Shown here: positions 24,357 to 31,513 of the stretch, in pieces
Layout of the letters: every line of letters starts with the position of its first letter
Position numbering within the stretch: position 1 is the stretch's first letter
The notes under the pieces: generated by a model
Databases searched by the model: none
Told to the model about the DNA's origin: nothing
The model's input: only the letters and a program-made list of their open reading frames with translations
Position numbers and translations under genes: made by a program
Assembly (NCBI GenBank): GCA_017507855.1
Contig: JAFWAE010000040.1
Location: forward strand, 1 to 34,796
Origin: Clostridia bacterium
GTDB taxonomy: Bacteria > Bacillota > Clostridia > Oscillospirales > RGIG5554
DNA length: 34,796 nt
Direction of reading: 5' to 3'

Positions 24357-25559
24357 ATGAAGATTTTGGTCATCAACGCGGGCAGCTCTTCTTTGAAGTA
24401 TCAGCTGTTCAACATGGACAACGACGAGGTCATGGCAAAGGGCGGTTTTGAACGCATCGGTTCCGGCACTCCCGGTAAGTTCAAGCACAGCGCTACGGGC
24501 TTTGAGGATAAGGTCACCATGGTGCAGGTGGATAGCCATAAGGATGCCATTGAGCTGCTGGTCAAGGCCCTGCTGGCCGAGGACGGCGGCGTGATCAAGG
24601 ACATGAAGGAGATCGACGCGGTGGGCCACCGTGTGCTTCATGGCGGCGCCAAGTTCTCCGGCTCCGTGCTGATCGACGATGCCGTGATTGCGGCCATCGA
24701 GGAATGCATCCCCCTGGGCCCCCTGCATAACCCTGCCAACCTGACCGGCATCAACGCCTGTAAGGCTGTTATCGGCAACGTGCCCCAGGTGGCTGTGTTT
24801 GATACGGCCTTTCATCAGACCATGCCCGACTACGCGTATATGTACGCCCTTCCCTATAAGTTCTACGAGGAAAACAAGATCCGCCGCTACGGCTTCCACG
24901 GCACCTCTCACCGTTTTGTTTCCGCTGAGGCGGCTAAGTTCATGGGCAAAAAGCCCGGCGATTCCTTCCGTGTGATCACCTGCCATTTGGGCAACGGCTC
25001 CTCCATCAGCGCCGTGAAGGACGGCAAATGTGTGGACACCACCATGGGTCTGACTCCCCTGGAGGGCATTATGATGGGTACCCGTTGCGGTACGGTGGAC
25101 CCCGCTGTGGTCAAGGTGCTCATCGACACCGGTCTGACCGCCGCTGAAGTGGACAACATCATGAACAAGCAGTCCGGCTTCCTGGGCGTTTCCGGCCAGT
25201 GGAGCGACCACCGCGACATTTTGGAACAGGCCGCGGCCGGCAACGACCGTGCCCGCCTGGCCGACGAAATGTTTGAATATCAGTTGCTCAAATATATTGG
25301 CGGTTTTGCCGCAGCCATGGGTGGTGTGGACGCCATCGTCTTTACCGGCGGTATCGGTGAAAACTGCAAGGAAGTGCGCCAGAACATCGGTGACCGTCTG
25401 GCTTGGCTGGGTGCCAAGGTGGATCCCGAAAAGAACAGCGTGCGCGGCGTTCTGCGCGACGTTTCTGCCGACGATGCCAAGGTGCGCATCCTGTTGGTTC
25501 CCACCAACGAGGAGCTGATGATCGCCATGGATACCCGCGATATTGTCAGCAAACTGTAA
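24357..25559 (+). CDS. ackA: Acetate kinase
   Basis: 400 residues, full length. Interconverts acetate plus ATP with acetyl phosphate plus ADP, usually generating ATP from acetyl-CoA in fermenting anaerobes. The N-terminus MKILVINAGSSSLKYQLF, HRVLHGG, FDTAFHQTMP, RYGFHGTSH, GNGSS, MGLTPLEGIMMGTRCG and FTGGIGEN motifs are all intact. AAAGGA lies 10 nt before the ATG at 24357. The phosphotransacetylase gene (pta), its common neighbour, is not adjacent here. Monocistronic with its own promoter and terminator. Confidence 0.98.
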   Translation: MKILVINAGSSSLKYQLFNMDNDEVMAKGGFERIGSGTPGKFKHSATGFEDKVTMVQVDSHKDAIELLVKALLAEDGGVIKDMKEIDAVGHRVLHGGAKFSGSVLIDDAVIAAIEECIPLGPLHNPANLTGINACKAVIGNVPQVAVFDTAFHQTMPDYAYMYALPYKFYEENKIRRYGFHGTSHRFVSAEAAKFMGKKPGDSFRVITCHLGNGSSISAVKDGKCVDTTMGLTPLEGIMMGTRCGTVDPAVVKVLIDTGLTAAEVDNIMNKQSGFLGVSGQWSDHRDILEQAAAGNDRARLADEMFEYQLLKYIGGFAAAMGGVDAIVFTGGIGENCKEVRQNIGDRLAWLGAKVDPEKNSVRGVLRDVSADDAKVRILLVPTNEELMIAMDTRDIVSKL

Positions 25560-25568
25560 ACCGAATAC

Positions 25569-25606
25569 AAAAAAAGCGGACGGAATTTTCCGTCCGCTTT
25601 TTGCTT
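25569..25606 (+). terminator. Intrinsic terminator after ackA
   Basis: Perfect AGCGGACGGA / TCCGTCCGCT arms (25575-25584 and 25589-25598) with a 4-nt loop and a T run. Confidence 0.92.
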
Positions 25607-25607
25607 T

Positions 25608-25720
25608 ATCGGCAGCGAAAAGTGATCTCTGAGGACCTCAAAAAGAACGTAGGCGGTTATGCCACATACGGAGACATCAAAGCATGTGCTCCCAGATTGA
25701 TGAACGACCCCTTGAATTAA
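25608..25720 (+). pseudogene. Possible 3' remnant of an unidentified gene
   Basis: An open stretch without a start reads EDLKKNVGGYATYGDIKACA followed by PRLMNDPLN and a stop at 25720. It is protein-like, lies between two terminators and has no promoter or ribosome-binding site. I do not recognise the family; chance coding is possible. Confidence 0.25.
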
Positions 25721-25722
25721 AT

Positions 25723-25757
25723 AAAAAAGCAGTTTGTTGACAAACAAACTGCTTTTT
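25723..25757 (-). terminator. Intrinsic terminator after the UroD-family gene
   Basis: Perfect arms AAAAAGCAGTTTGTT / AACAAACTGCTTTTT with a 4-nt loop. It lies 15 nt beyond the minus-strand stop codon and is followed by T-rich sequence; it could work in both directions. Confidence 0.85.
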
Positions 25758-25772
25758 CGTTTTGGTGGGGAT

Positions 25773-26795
25773 CTATCCGCGGGCGATCTCGTCGTACAGG
25801 GCTTGGAGACTTTCCAGCTTCCAGTCCTTAGTCGAACCGTTGCCCATGGTGATCATCAGCCTTCCCTCAGGGCGGGAGAAGGTATCGATCAGGAAGCGAG
25901 CCTCTTGAGTGACCTCCTCCGGAGTTCCGTAGGGGATGATCCGCTGTACGTCAAAGCCTGCCAAAAAGCAAATACGGCCGCCGTACGTGTCTGCGATATG
26001 TTTCTCATCCATGGTGTATTTTTGAATGGGATGGATGACGTCCAGGCCGATCTCAATAAAGTCTTCCAAGAAGGGCTCAATGTTGCCGCAGGTGTGCAGC
26101 CAAAAATGCATGCCCAATTGATGAGCCTTGTCGATCATTTCCTTGTAGTAGGGCTTAAAGAACGTGCGAAAGATCTCCAGGGAAAAGAAAGGTCCTGACT
26201 GTGTACCTATATCGTCGGAGGTAAAGATTCCGTCTGTGTGATACTGTTCATGGACGCGTTCCATGACTCGCAGGTAAAAGTCTGTCAGTTTTCGGTAAAG
26301 ACGATGTACCTCGTCGGGATAGAGATAGAAATCTGTTAGAGCGTTTTCCATACCGCGAATAGACCAATGACGCTCGAACAGACAGTAGAACCATTGTCCC
26401 AGCACATACTTGGAATGATCCAAATTAACGTTTTCCCTGAGCAGAGAAGGGGATTCGGCGGAAGGGAATTTTTCAAACATTTCCTCCACTTCTTCCGTGT
26501 TATCCCAGTCTTCCAAATAGACACAGCTGTCTATGGCTCCCCGGAATTGCTCAGACTTGCCGGCGGGAAGCCAGCAAAATTCGGGATCCTCCGGTGTACC
26601 CTGACAAACCTCGGGTACGGGGATGGCGTATACGCTGATATCGTAGACCTGACGGCTGAGCCATTGGCGGATCTCATCCTTCCTCTCTCCGAAGCTGCTC
26701 GGAGAGATCCAAAAGGAGCAAAGGTTGGGGATCCGTTCCGTGGTACGCTTGCCCTCGATGACGTTTTTTACTTCCTGCTTAGTTAAATCCTTCAC
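25773..26795 (-). CDS. Uroporphyrinogen decarboxylase-superfamily protein (methyltransferase-like)
   Basis: 340 residues with the UroD/MtaA TIM-barrel plan: SLEIFRTFFKPYYKEMIDKAHQLGMHFWLHTCGNIEPFLEDFIEIGLDVIHPIQ and a late FDVQRIIPYGTPEEV. The HTCGN motif resembles the His/Cys zinc site of corrinoid methyltransferases and not heme-pathway HemE, and no heme genes are nearby, so a methyl- or demethylation reaction or another UroD-like role is more likely. The usual third zinc ligand (Cys near the end) is not obvious. The start is GTG at 26795 with AAGGAAG upstream. Own promoter at 26910-26938 and own terminator: monocistronic. Confidence 0.8.
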   Translation of the reverse strand: MKDLTKQEVKNVIEGKRTTERIPNLCSFWISPSSFGERKDEIRQWLSRQVYDISVYAIPVPEVCQGTPEDPEFCWLPAGKSEQFRGAIDSCVYLEDWDNTEEVEEMFEKFPSAESPSLLRENVNLDHSKYVLGQWFYCLFERHWSIRGMENALTDFYLYPDEVHRLYRKLTDFYLRVMERVHEQYHTDGIFTSDDIGTQSGPFFSLEIFRTFFKPYYKEMIDKAHQLGMHFWLHTCGNIEPFLEDFIEIGLDVIHPIQKYTMDEKHIADTYGGRICFLAGFDVQRIIPYGTPEEVTQEARFLIDTFSRPEGRLMITMGNGSTKDWKLESLQALYDEIARG

Positions 26796-26909
26796 AAAAG
26801 CACTTCCTTTTTCGTGAAACGTGGTATCAAAAGTTTTTGCGGCAGTTGTATCTTTGCCAAAAACGACGGCATCGGAATATTGACTGCTTTTTTCTTTTGA
26901 GGTTCGTCC

Positions 26910-26938
26910 ATTATATCACAGGTGTATTTGTGTGACAA
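26910..26938 (-). promoter_or_regulatory. Promoter of the UroD-family gene
   Basis: Minus strand: TTGTCA, 17-nt spacer, perfect TATAAT, about 110 nt upstream of the GTG start. Confidence 0.8.
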
Positions 26939-26947
26939 GCCCTTTGA

Positions 26948-27203
26948 GCAAAAAAGAAGGTGCAGGCGCAGGAAGAGCGCGATCACGCGATGCTTTTCTA
27001 TCAGTACCTGCAAAATGAGAACCAAAAAGTGGAGCTGGATGCTATCGCCAAGCCTGATAAGAACGCTGCCTGCCATATGGATATTCTCAAGGCGGGACTT
27101 GATCACGAAGATGGAGCTTTTCGGTTCCGATCCCAAGAGCCTGTATATGCTCAATCAGGAGTTGGCCGCCAGAGTATATGCCGCTCCCTCTTTGGTACTG
27201 TAA
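26948..27203 (+). pseudogene. Decayed ferritin gene
   Basis: Two reading frames together give ferritin-like sequence. From 26948, AKKKVQAQEERDHAMLFYQY and then NENQKVELDAIAKPD match the ferritin helix with EE-x-H ligands and the loop that follows. From about 27105 in another frame, KMELFGSDPKSLYMLNQELA then ARVYAAP and a stop at 27203 match the ferritin C-terminus. The N-terminal helix and most of the third and fourth helices are missing, and the frames do not join, so a combination of deletion and frameshift has destroyed it. A terminator still follows. The assignment was made by eye. Confidence 0.65.
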
Positions 27204-27214
27204 TCTTCATAACG

Positions 27215-27244
27215 AAAGCCACGGCAAAATGCCGTGGCTTTTTT
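27215..27244 (+). terminator. Intrinsic terminator after the ferritin relic
   Basis: Perfect AAGCCACGGC / GCCGTGGCTT stem with a T run on the plus strand. It also lies 13 nt past the minus-strand DUF1540 stop and may serve both. Confidence 0.88.
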
Positions 27245-27257
27245 GGGGGAAAAGGGA

Positions 27258-27569
27258 TCAGCGGCAGCAAAAGGTGCTGCATTCGGTCGCTTCGGGGCCT
27301 TGGCAACCGTTGTTGCAGTTGCAGACGCGGATGTTATCGGCTCCGCAACGTCCTTTGGCGTTATGCACGCAGTTGCGGGCGTCGCAAAGCACGTCGGTAA
27401 TGGGATCCGGTACGGCGTAGGCTTCACGGCGGTGTTGGTCGCGGTAGGAGGTGCAGCAGGTGTCGGAATGTTGCTTGGCCGTCATGCCGGAAACGGCAAT
27501 GTCCTGTTTGCAACAAAAGCCGCAGCTGTTATAGCTGCATTTTTCCACAGAGCATTTAAGGGTAGCCAT
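27258..27569 (-). CDS. Two-repeat DUF1540 Cys-rich protein
   Basis: 103 residues with two Cys-rich units (about residues 6-40 and 62-102), each of the DUF1540 kind: CSVEKCSYNSCGFCCKQDI with a later TCCTSY, and CDARNCVHNAKGRCGADNI with a later CSTFC. Eighteen or so Cys residues suggest metal binding or disulfide bonds; the function of DUF1540 is not established, and in clostridia it is often linked to spores. AAAGGATC precedes the ATG at 27569 at a rather long distance. No clear promoter was found. Confidence 0.85.
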   Translation of the reverse strand: MATLKCSVEKCSYNSCGFCCKQDIAVSGMTAKQHSDTCCTSYRDQHRREAYAVPDPITDVLCDARNCVHNAKGRCGADNIRVCNCNNGCQGPEATECSTFCCR

Positions 27570-27685
27570 AAAACAAAAAGATCCTTTCTGAGTACGTGAA
27601 TTTTTCAGGGAAGATCCAGCGGTGAAAGTAGTTTGAAACGCAAAAAGAAGAATATGCAAAAAAAATAAAAAAAGTTCAAAAAAGG

Positions 27686-27714
27686 CTTGACAAAGTGTAA
27701 AAGGAAGACTATAA
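27686..27714 (+). promoter_or_regulatory. Promoter of tRNA-Val
   Basis: Perfect TTGACA, 17-nt spacer, perfect TATAAT, ending 16 nt upstream of the tRNA. Confidence 0.92.
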
Positions 27715-27730
27715 TATTCACAGTCGACGG

Positions 27731-27807
27731 GGACATTTAGCTCAGTTGGTCAGAGCATTCGCTTCACATGCGAGGGGTCAGGGGTTCAAATCCCTTAATG
27801 TCCACCA
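27731..27807 (+). tRNA. tRNA-Val (anticodon CAC)
   Basis: Complete cloverleaf: acceptor GGACATT / AATGTCC, D arm GCTCAGTTGGTCAGAGC, anticodon loop TTCACAT with CAC at 27765-27767 (reads GUG), T arm AGGGG TTCAAAT CCCTT, and an encoded CCA at 27805-27807. Confidence 0.96.
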
Positions 27808-27817
27808 GAAACCAAGG

Positions 27818-27903
27818 ACGCCGAATATCCGACACGGTGATGCAAGAGACAAAATTTTAGATTTTGTAGGCTGCGGCACGGTGTCGGATACTCGGCGTTT
27901 TTG
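27818..27903 (+). terminator. Long stem-loop after tRNA-Val (terminator or MITE-like)
   Basis: 18-bp arms at 27818-27835 and 27881-27898 with one mismatch, a 45-nt loop that contains a smaller CAAAAT / ATTTTG hairpin, and a T tract after. It probably terminates the tRNA transcript. The size of the stem would also suit a small mobile repeat. Confidence 0.75.
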
Positions 27904-27909
27904 TATAAT
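27904..27909 (+). promoter_or_regulatory. Possible -10 element of the first GH38-like gene
   Basis: Perfect TATAAT 31 nt upstream of the ATG, but with no recognisable -35 at 16-18 nt. It would need an activator, or the gene may depend on read-through. Confidence 0.35.
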
Positions 27910-27939
27910 GAAAAAAGAAAACCAAAGGAGAAAACAGTT

Positions 27940-30567
27940 ATGGGCATCGAAAATCTTGATAACGGCAGTTTGAAAAAGATCCACATTGTCCCTCATTCTC
28001 ACCACGACTACGCTTGGGTGCACGAGCGCCAGTGGCATTATTGGCGCTACATTCAGGTGTTCCACAGTGTGTTGGACTGGCTGCGCGACAATCCTCAGAC
28101 CACCTGGATGATCGACAACGTGGTACACAGTCTGCTTCCCTTCATTGAAAATTGTCCCGAGCGCGTGGAAGAGCTGAAGGAATACGTGCGTCAGGGCCGC
28201 ATTGAAGTCGCCAGCGGCGGCTACAGCCTGGCCCGCCCCTCCTACGTAGGGGAAGAGAGCTTTGTGAGAAATATGGTGGAAGGCACCCGTTTCTTCAAGG
28301 ATTTCTTCGGCGTGGAAAAAGTCAATATGTTCAACAACCTGGATACTTCCAGCGGCCAAAGCAACCTGCCTCAGATCCTGAAGCTGGGTGGCTTTGACTA
28401 TTACCGCTTCCAGCGTCCCGAAAACAACCTGGACAAACGCGGCATTCCCCGTACCTTCTATTGGCAGGGCTTGGACGGCAGCAAGGTGCTGGTGGCCCGC
28501 GGCTTTGGCGGTGGCTTCCTGTGGATGAATTACACCAACCAGGATTTTGAAAAAGAATGGCCCGCCATTCGCGAAGCCTTCTATAACGAGGAGCTGGCTG
28601 CCCGCCGTATCGACGGTTTGTGCCCCACGGATCTGGAGATCCTGCCTTACGGTTGCGACGACAGTGTGCCCCCCAACAACTGGTTTGATAAGCCCGTTCG
28701 CTTCCTGGAGTTTATCGACGAATGGAATCGCCGCGAAAAGATCCAGTTTGAATTCAGCACCTCCGGCCGTTTCTTCGAGGAGACCGAAAAGCAGGATGTG
28801 CCCACCTATGCCGGTCCTCTGGATGAGAATGAGCTGACCTATAACCTGCCTGTGAAGGGTAACGATTCTTTCTGGTATATGCGCGGCAAGCTGGATAAGC
28901 TGCTGGTCCGCTTGGAAAACGTGGCTTCCATTGCCGCCATGATGGGCTACGAATATCCCGAGGACGAGATTTTGGAGTTGTGGTATCAGCTCTTTGAGAT
29001 CACCGGCCACGCCATTGAATGGGTGTACGTGCAGGATGCCGACGAGCTGAAAGAGATCGTTGTCAACGCCATGACCCGCGCCCAGATGATGACCCGCGAG
29101 GCTTTGGCCAATATCGCTTACTGCGTGCGTTACGAGCGTGGCCTGACCAACGTGGTGGTCAACCCCCAGTGCTTCGACCGCGAAGAAGTGGTGGAGCTGA
29201 AGATCCCCGGTCCCTTCGGCCTGCAGGGCTTTACCGTGGTGGATGCTTTTGGCGAGACCCTGCCTTATCAGGTGGTCAACAAGCAGGATCACTTTAAAAC
29301 TCTCGAACAGTACAAGCGCGTAGACTTTACCGCCCTGTACGTGACCGTGAAGATGCGCGTGCCCGCCTTCGGATACAACGCTGTGAAGCTGGTGGCCAAC
29401 GGGGAACCCAATCCTCAGGCCGAGGTGGAAAAGAGCTACGTTACCCTGAAGACCCAGGACATTCCCTGCCTGGAAGAGGATGTTGTGATCGACAACGGCG
29501 TGCTTTGCGCCACCTTCTCCAAGGGCCGTTTGAAGTCCTTGCGCGACAACCGCAAGCGCCGCACGGCCAAGGCCAAGCGCGGCAAGTCCCTGGTGAATCT
29601 CCGCTTTGTGGAAACACCTCAAAACACCGGCTGGATGCCTTCCCTTAAGACCGTTTCCGAGACCTCTATGAAGATTACCAGCTGGAAGGTTCTGGCTAAT
29701 GGCCCTGTGATGTGGAAATATCGCATCGGCGGTACGGTTGGTTCTGCCGAGGCTGCTTTGGATGTCATCGTCAAGAAAGATTCTCCTGCCTTGGAGTTTG
29801 AGCTGTTGCTGGATCACCGTCCCACCAAGGATGGCTATTTCTTGGTAGACTTTGATTGCGATCTGGGTTGCAATACCTTCTCCGACGTGTATTACGGCAT
29901 TGAAAAGCGAGATGCGGAGCACACCATCGATGTGGGAGGTGAAAGCTATATCGAGGGTCAGATCTACGGCCGCAACTTCACCGCTTTTGACTGCGGTCGC
30001 ATTCCCGTGGCGCTGGTTGCCGGTGATTGCTCGGTCTACTACATCCATAACTTCAAAGAGGGCAAGATGTCTTTGGTACTCAGCCGTGTGATGCTGTTTG
30101 AGTACTCCAATGAGGAATGGTTCCTCAATGTGCCTGAGTCCTTCCGCATGTACGGCCGCCATCGCTTTGCTTTCTCCCTGTTCCTGGCTCCCAATGCCGA
30201 GGCCTACGGTGCCATTCAGCAGTACACCAAGCGTTACCATCATCCTTTGATGGTCACCTACAAGAACAATGCCACGCCCGAGGAAGGGGATCCTCAGCAC
30301 AACTGGTTTGCCCGTTGCCACAAGGAGAATCTGGTTCAGACTGCCTTCTATCAGGAGAACGGCGAATTCTGCGCCCGCTTCTTTGAAACGGCAGGTGTGG
30401 AAACGGCCGCCAAATGGAGCTTCTCCATGCCTTTGGCTGCTGTGGAATCTACCGATTTCTACGGCAACGCTTTGGAAAGCGACTGCAAGCTGTCCGGAAC
30501 GGGTAAAACGGTAACTATGACTGTGCGTCCCTTCCAGATCGTCACTTTGCGTTTTAGACTGAAATAA
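27940..30567 (+). CDS. GH38-like alpha-mannosidase-family protein (first copy)
   Basis: 875 residues with GH38 architecture: an N-terminal catalytic-type barrel (about 1-300), a helical middle domain, and long beta-sandwich C-terminal domains. The metal-site motif PHSHHDYAW (His21, Asp23) and a downstream His357 (TGHAIEW) fit GH38 zinc ligands. The classical Asp nucleophile and ligand, expected in the segment GGYSLARPSYVGEESFVRNM, appears to be replaced by Arg99, so activity on alpha-mannosides is doubtful. No signal peptide: cytoplasmic. The ATG at 27940 has AAAGGAG 9 nt before it. The amidohydrolase gene follows 15 nt after its stop. Confidence 0.85.
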   Translation: MGIENLDNGSLKKIHIVPHSHHDYAWVHERQWHYWRYIQVFHSVLDWLRDNPQTTWMIDNVVHSLLPFIENCPERVEELKEYVRQGRIEVASGGYSLARPSYVGEESFVRNMVEGTRFFKDFFGVEKVNMFNNLDTSSGQSNLPQILKLGGFDYYRFQRPENNLDKRGIPRTFYWQGLDGSKVLVARGFGGGFLWMNYTNQDFEKEWPAIREAFYNEELAARRIDGLCPTDLEILPYGCDDSVPPNNWFDKPVRFLEFIDEWNRREKIQFEFSTSGRFFEETEKQDVPTYAGPLDENELTYNLPVKGNDSFWYMRGKLDKLLVRLENVASIAAMMGYEYPEDEILELWYQLFEITGHAIEWVYVQDADELKEIVVNAMTRAQMMTREALANIAYCVRYERGLTNVVVNPQCFDREEVVELKIPGPFGLQGFTVVDAFGETLPYQVVNKQDHFKTLEQYKRVDFTALYVTVKMRVPAFGYNAVKLVANGEPNPQAEVEKSYVTLKTQDIPCLEEDVVIDNGVLCATFSKGRLKSLRDNRKRRTAKAKRGKSLVNLRFVETPQNTGWMPSLKTVSETSMKITSWKVLANGPVMWKYRIGGTVGSAEAALDVIVKKDSPALEFELLLDHRPTKDGYFLVDFDCDLGCNTFSDVYYGIEKRDAEHTIDVGGESYIEGQIYGRNFTAFDCGRIPVALVAGDCSVYYIHNFKEGKMSLVLSRVMLFEYSNEEWFLNVPESFRMYGRHRFAFSLFLAPNAEAYGAIQQYTKRYHHPLMVTYKNNATPEEGDPQHNWFARCHKENLVQTAFYQENGEFCARFFETAGVETAAKWSFSMPLAAVESTDFYGNALESDCKLSGTGKTVTMTVRPFQIVTLRFRLK

Positions 30568-30582
30568 GGACTGAATAAGCTT

Positions 30583-31374
30583 TTGATCGTTGATTTTCAT
30601 GCTCACGCCTTTCCGGATGCTTTGGCCCCACGGGCCATCGCCTCTTTGGAAGGGCGGATCGAAAAGCCGGCCATCACCCGAGGCACGCAGGCAGAGCTTC
30701 GGCAGGTCATGGAGCGTTGCTCCATCGATATTTCCGTGGTGGCCAATATTGCCACCAAGCCTGCCCAGCACGCCAACGTCAACGCTTTTGCCATCCAAAA
30801 CGATTGCACCGATCTGATCCATTTCGGGTCGGTGCATCCTTTGGGGGAGGATGCGGTGGAATGGGTGGAAAAGATCGCGCAGGCAGGGTTAAAGGGCATT
30901 AAGCTGCACCCCGATTACCAGGGCTTTTACGTGGACGACCCCAGGGTCTTTCCCGTTTACCGAAAGGCCATGGAGCTGGGACTGGTGGTGCTGATGCACA
31001 CCGGTTTGGACCTGGGCATGCCCGACCCCATCCATTGCTCGCCCAAAAGGCTGGCGGCTATGCTGGACAAACACCCCTACGACCGCTTTGTGGCGGCTCA
31101 TTTCGGCGGTTGGCTGATGTGGGAAGAGGTGGAAGACCGTTTGTGCGGACGCTACCCGCTGTACTTGGATACGGCGGTGACTATGGGCAGCATTCAGACC
31201 GAGCGCTTCGTGCGCATGGTGGAAAAGCACGGCAGCGAGCGCGTCCTTTTCGGAAGCGACAATCCGTGGACGGACCCTGCGCGTCAGTTGGAGCTGATCA
31301 GCGCTGCGGGATTGTCCCCCGAAACGGAACAGGCGATCCTTTCCGACAATGCTGCTCGTCTTTTGAAATTGTGA
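30583..31374 (+). CDS. Amidohydrolase-2 family metal-dependent hydrolase
   Basis: 263 residues, TIM-barrel amidohydrolase of the PF04909 type. Metal-ligand motifs are visible in order: DFHAHAF near the N-terminus, KLHPDYQGF, a strand-end His in VLMHTG, His in VAAHFGGW, and the late Asp in LFGSDNPW. Such enzymes hydrolyse C-N or C-C bonds or decarboxylate. It starts with TTG at 30583; AAGGA overlaps the GH38 stop region about 12 nt upstream, so the two form an operon. The substrate is unknown; sitting between two GH38-like genes it may act on a sugar-derived product. Confidence 0.85.
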   Translation: MIVDFHAHAFPDALAPRAIASLEGRIEKPAITRGTQAELRQVMERCSIDISVVANIATKPAQHANVNAFAIQNDCTDLIHFGSVHPLGEDAVEWVEKIAQAGLKGIKLHPDYQGFYVDDPRVFPVYRKAMELGLVVLMHTGLDLGMPDPIHCSPKRLAAMLDKHPYDRFVAAHFGGWLMWEEVEDRLCGRYPLYLDTAVTMGSIQTERFVRMVEKHGSERVLFGSDNPWTDPARQLELISAAGLSPETEQAILSDNAARLLKL

Positions 31375-31384
31375 ACTTTTCAAA

Positions 31385-31420
31385 AAAAGCGCTTTGCAAG
31401 CACTTGCAGAGCGCTTTTCC
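31385..31420 (+). terminator. Intrinsic terminator after the amidohydrolase gene
   Basis: Stem AAAAGCGCTTTGCAA / TTGCAGAGCGCTTTT with one G-T pair and a 4-nt loop, then T-rich sequence. It ends the first GH38 operon. Confidence 0.88.
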
Positions 31421-31430
31421 TTTTGTATTT

Positions 31431-31484
31431 TTGCATTTTTTACAAACCACTTGCAAATTTTTTGCATAAATGCTACCATATAAT
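31431..31484 (+). promoter_or_regulatory. Probable activated promoter and operator region of the second GH38-like gene
   Basis: A perfect TATAAT is at 31479-31484 but no -35 lies at the right distance. Instead there are three TTGCAW words at 31431, 31451 and 31462, separated by 20 and 11 bp, about two and one helical turns. They are good candidates for a regulator binding array. Confidence 0.45.
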
Positions 31485-31513
31485 TAGCCAATCATGAAAG
31501 GAAGGCGATCAAG

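Noticed and set aside
24180-25211. N-terminal extension of about 340 codons in frame with tmcAL
   Set aside because: The extension is antisense to ackA. The TTG at 24179 with GGGAGGTG upstream gives a normal-length TmcAL.
26792-26911. A 39-codon ORF upstream of the UroD-family gene (starts MDEPQKKKAV)
   Set aside because: Its ATG overlaps the -10 of the gene's promoter, so the codon would not be in the transcript, and no ribosome-binding site is present.
27778-30837. A 1019-codon open frame on the minus strand
   Set aside because: It is antisense to the first GH38-like gene and runs through tRNA-Val; no family resemblance and no start signal.
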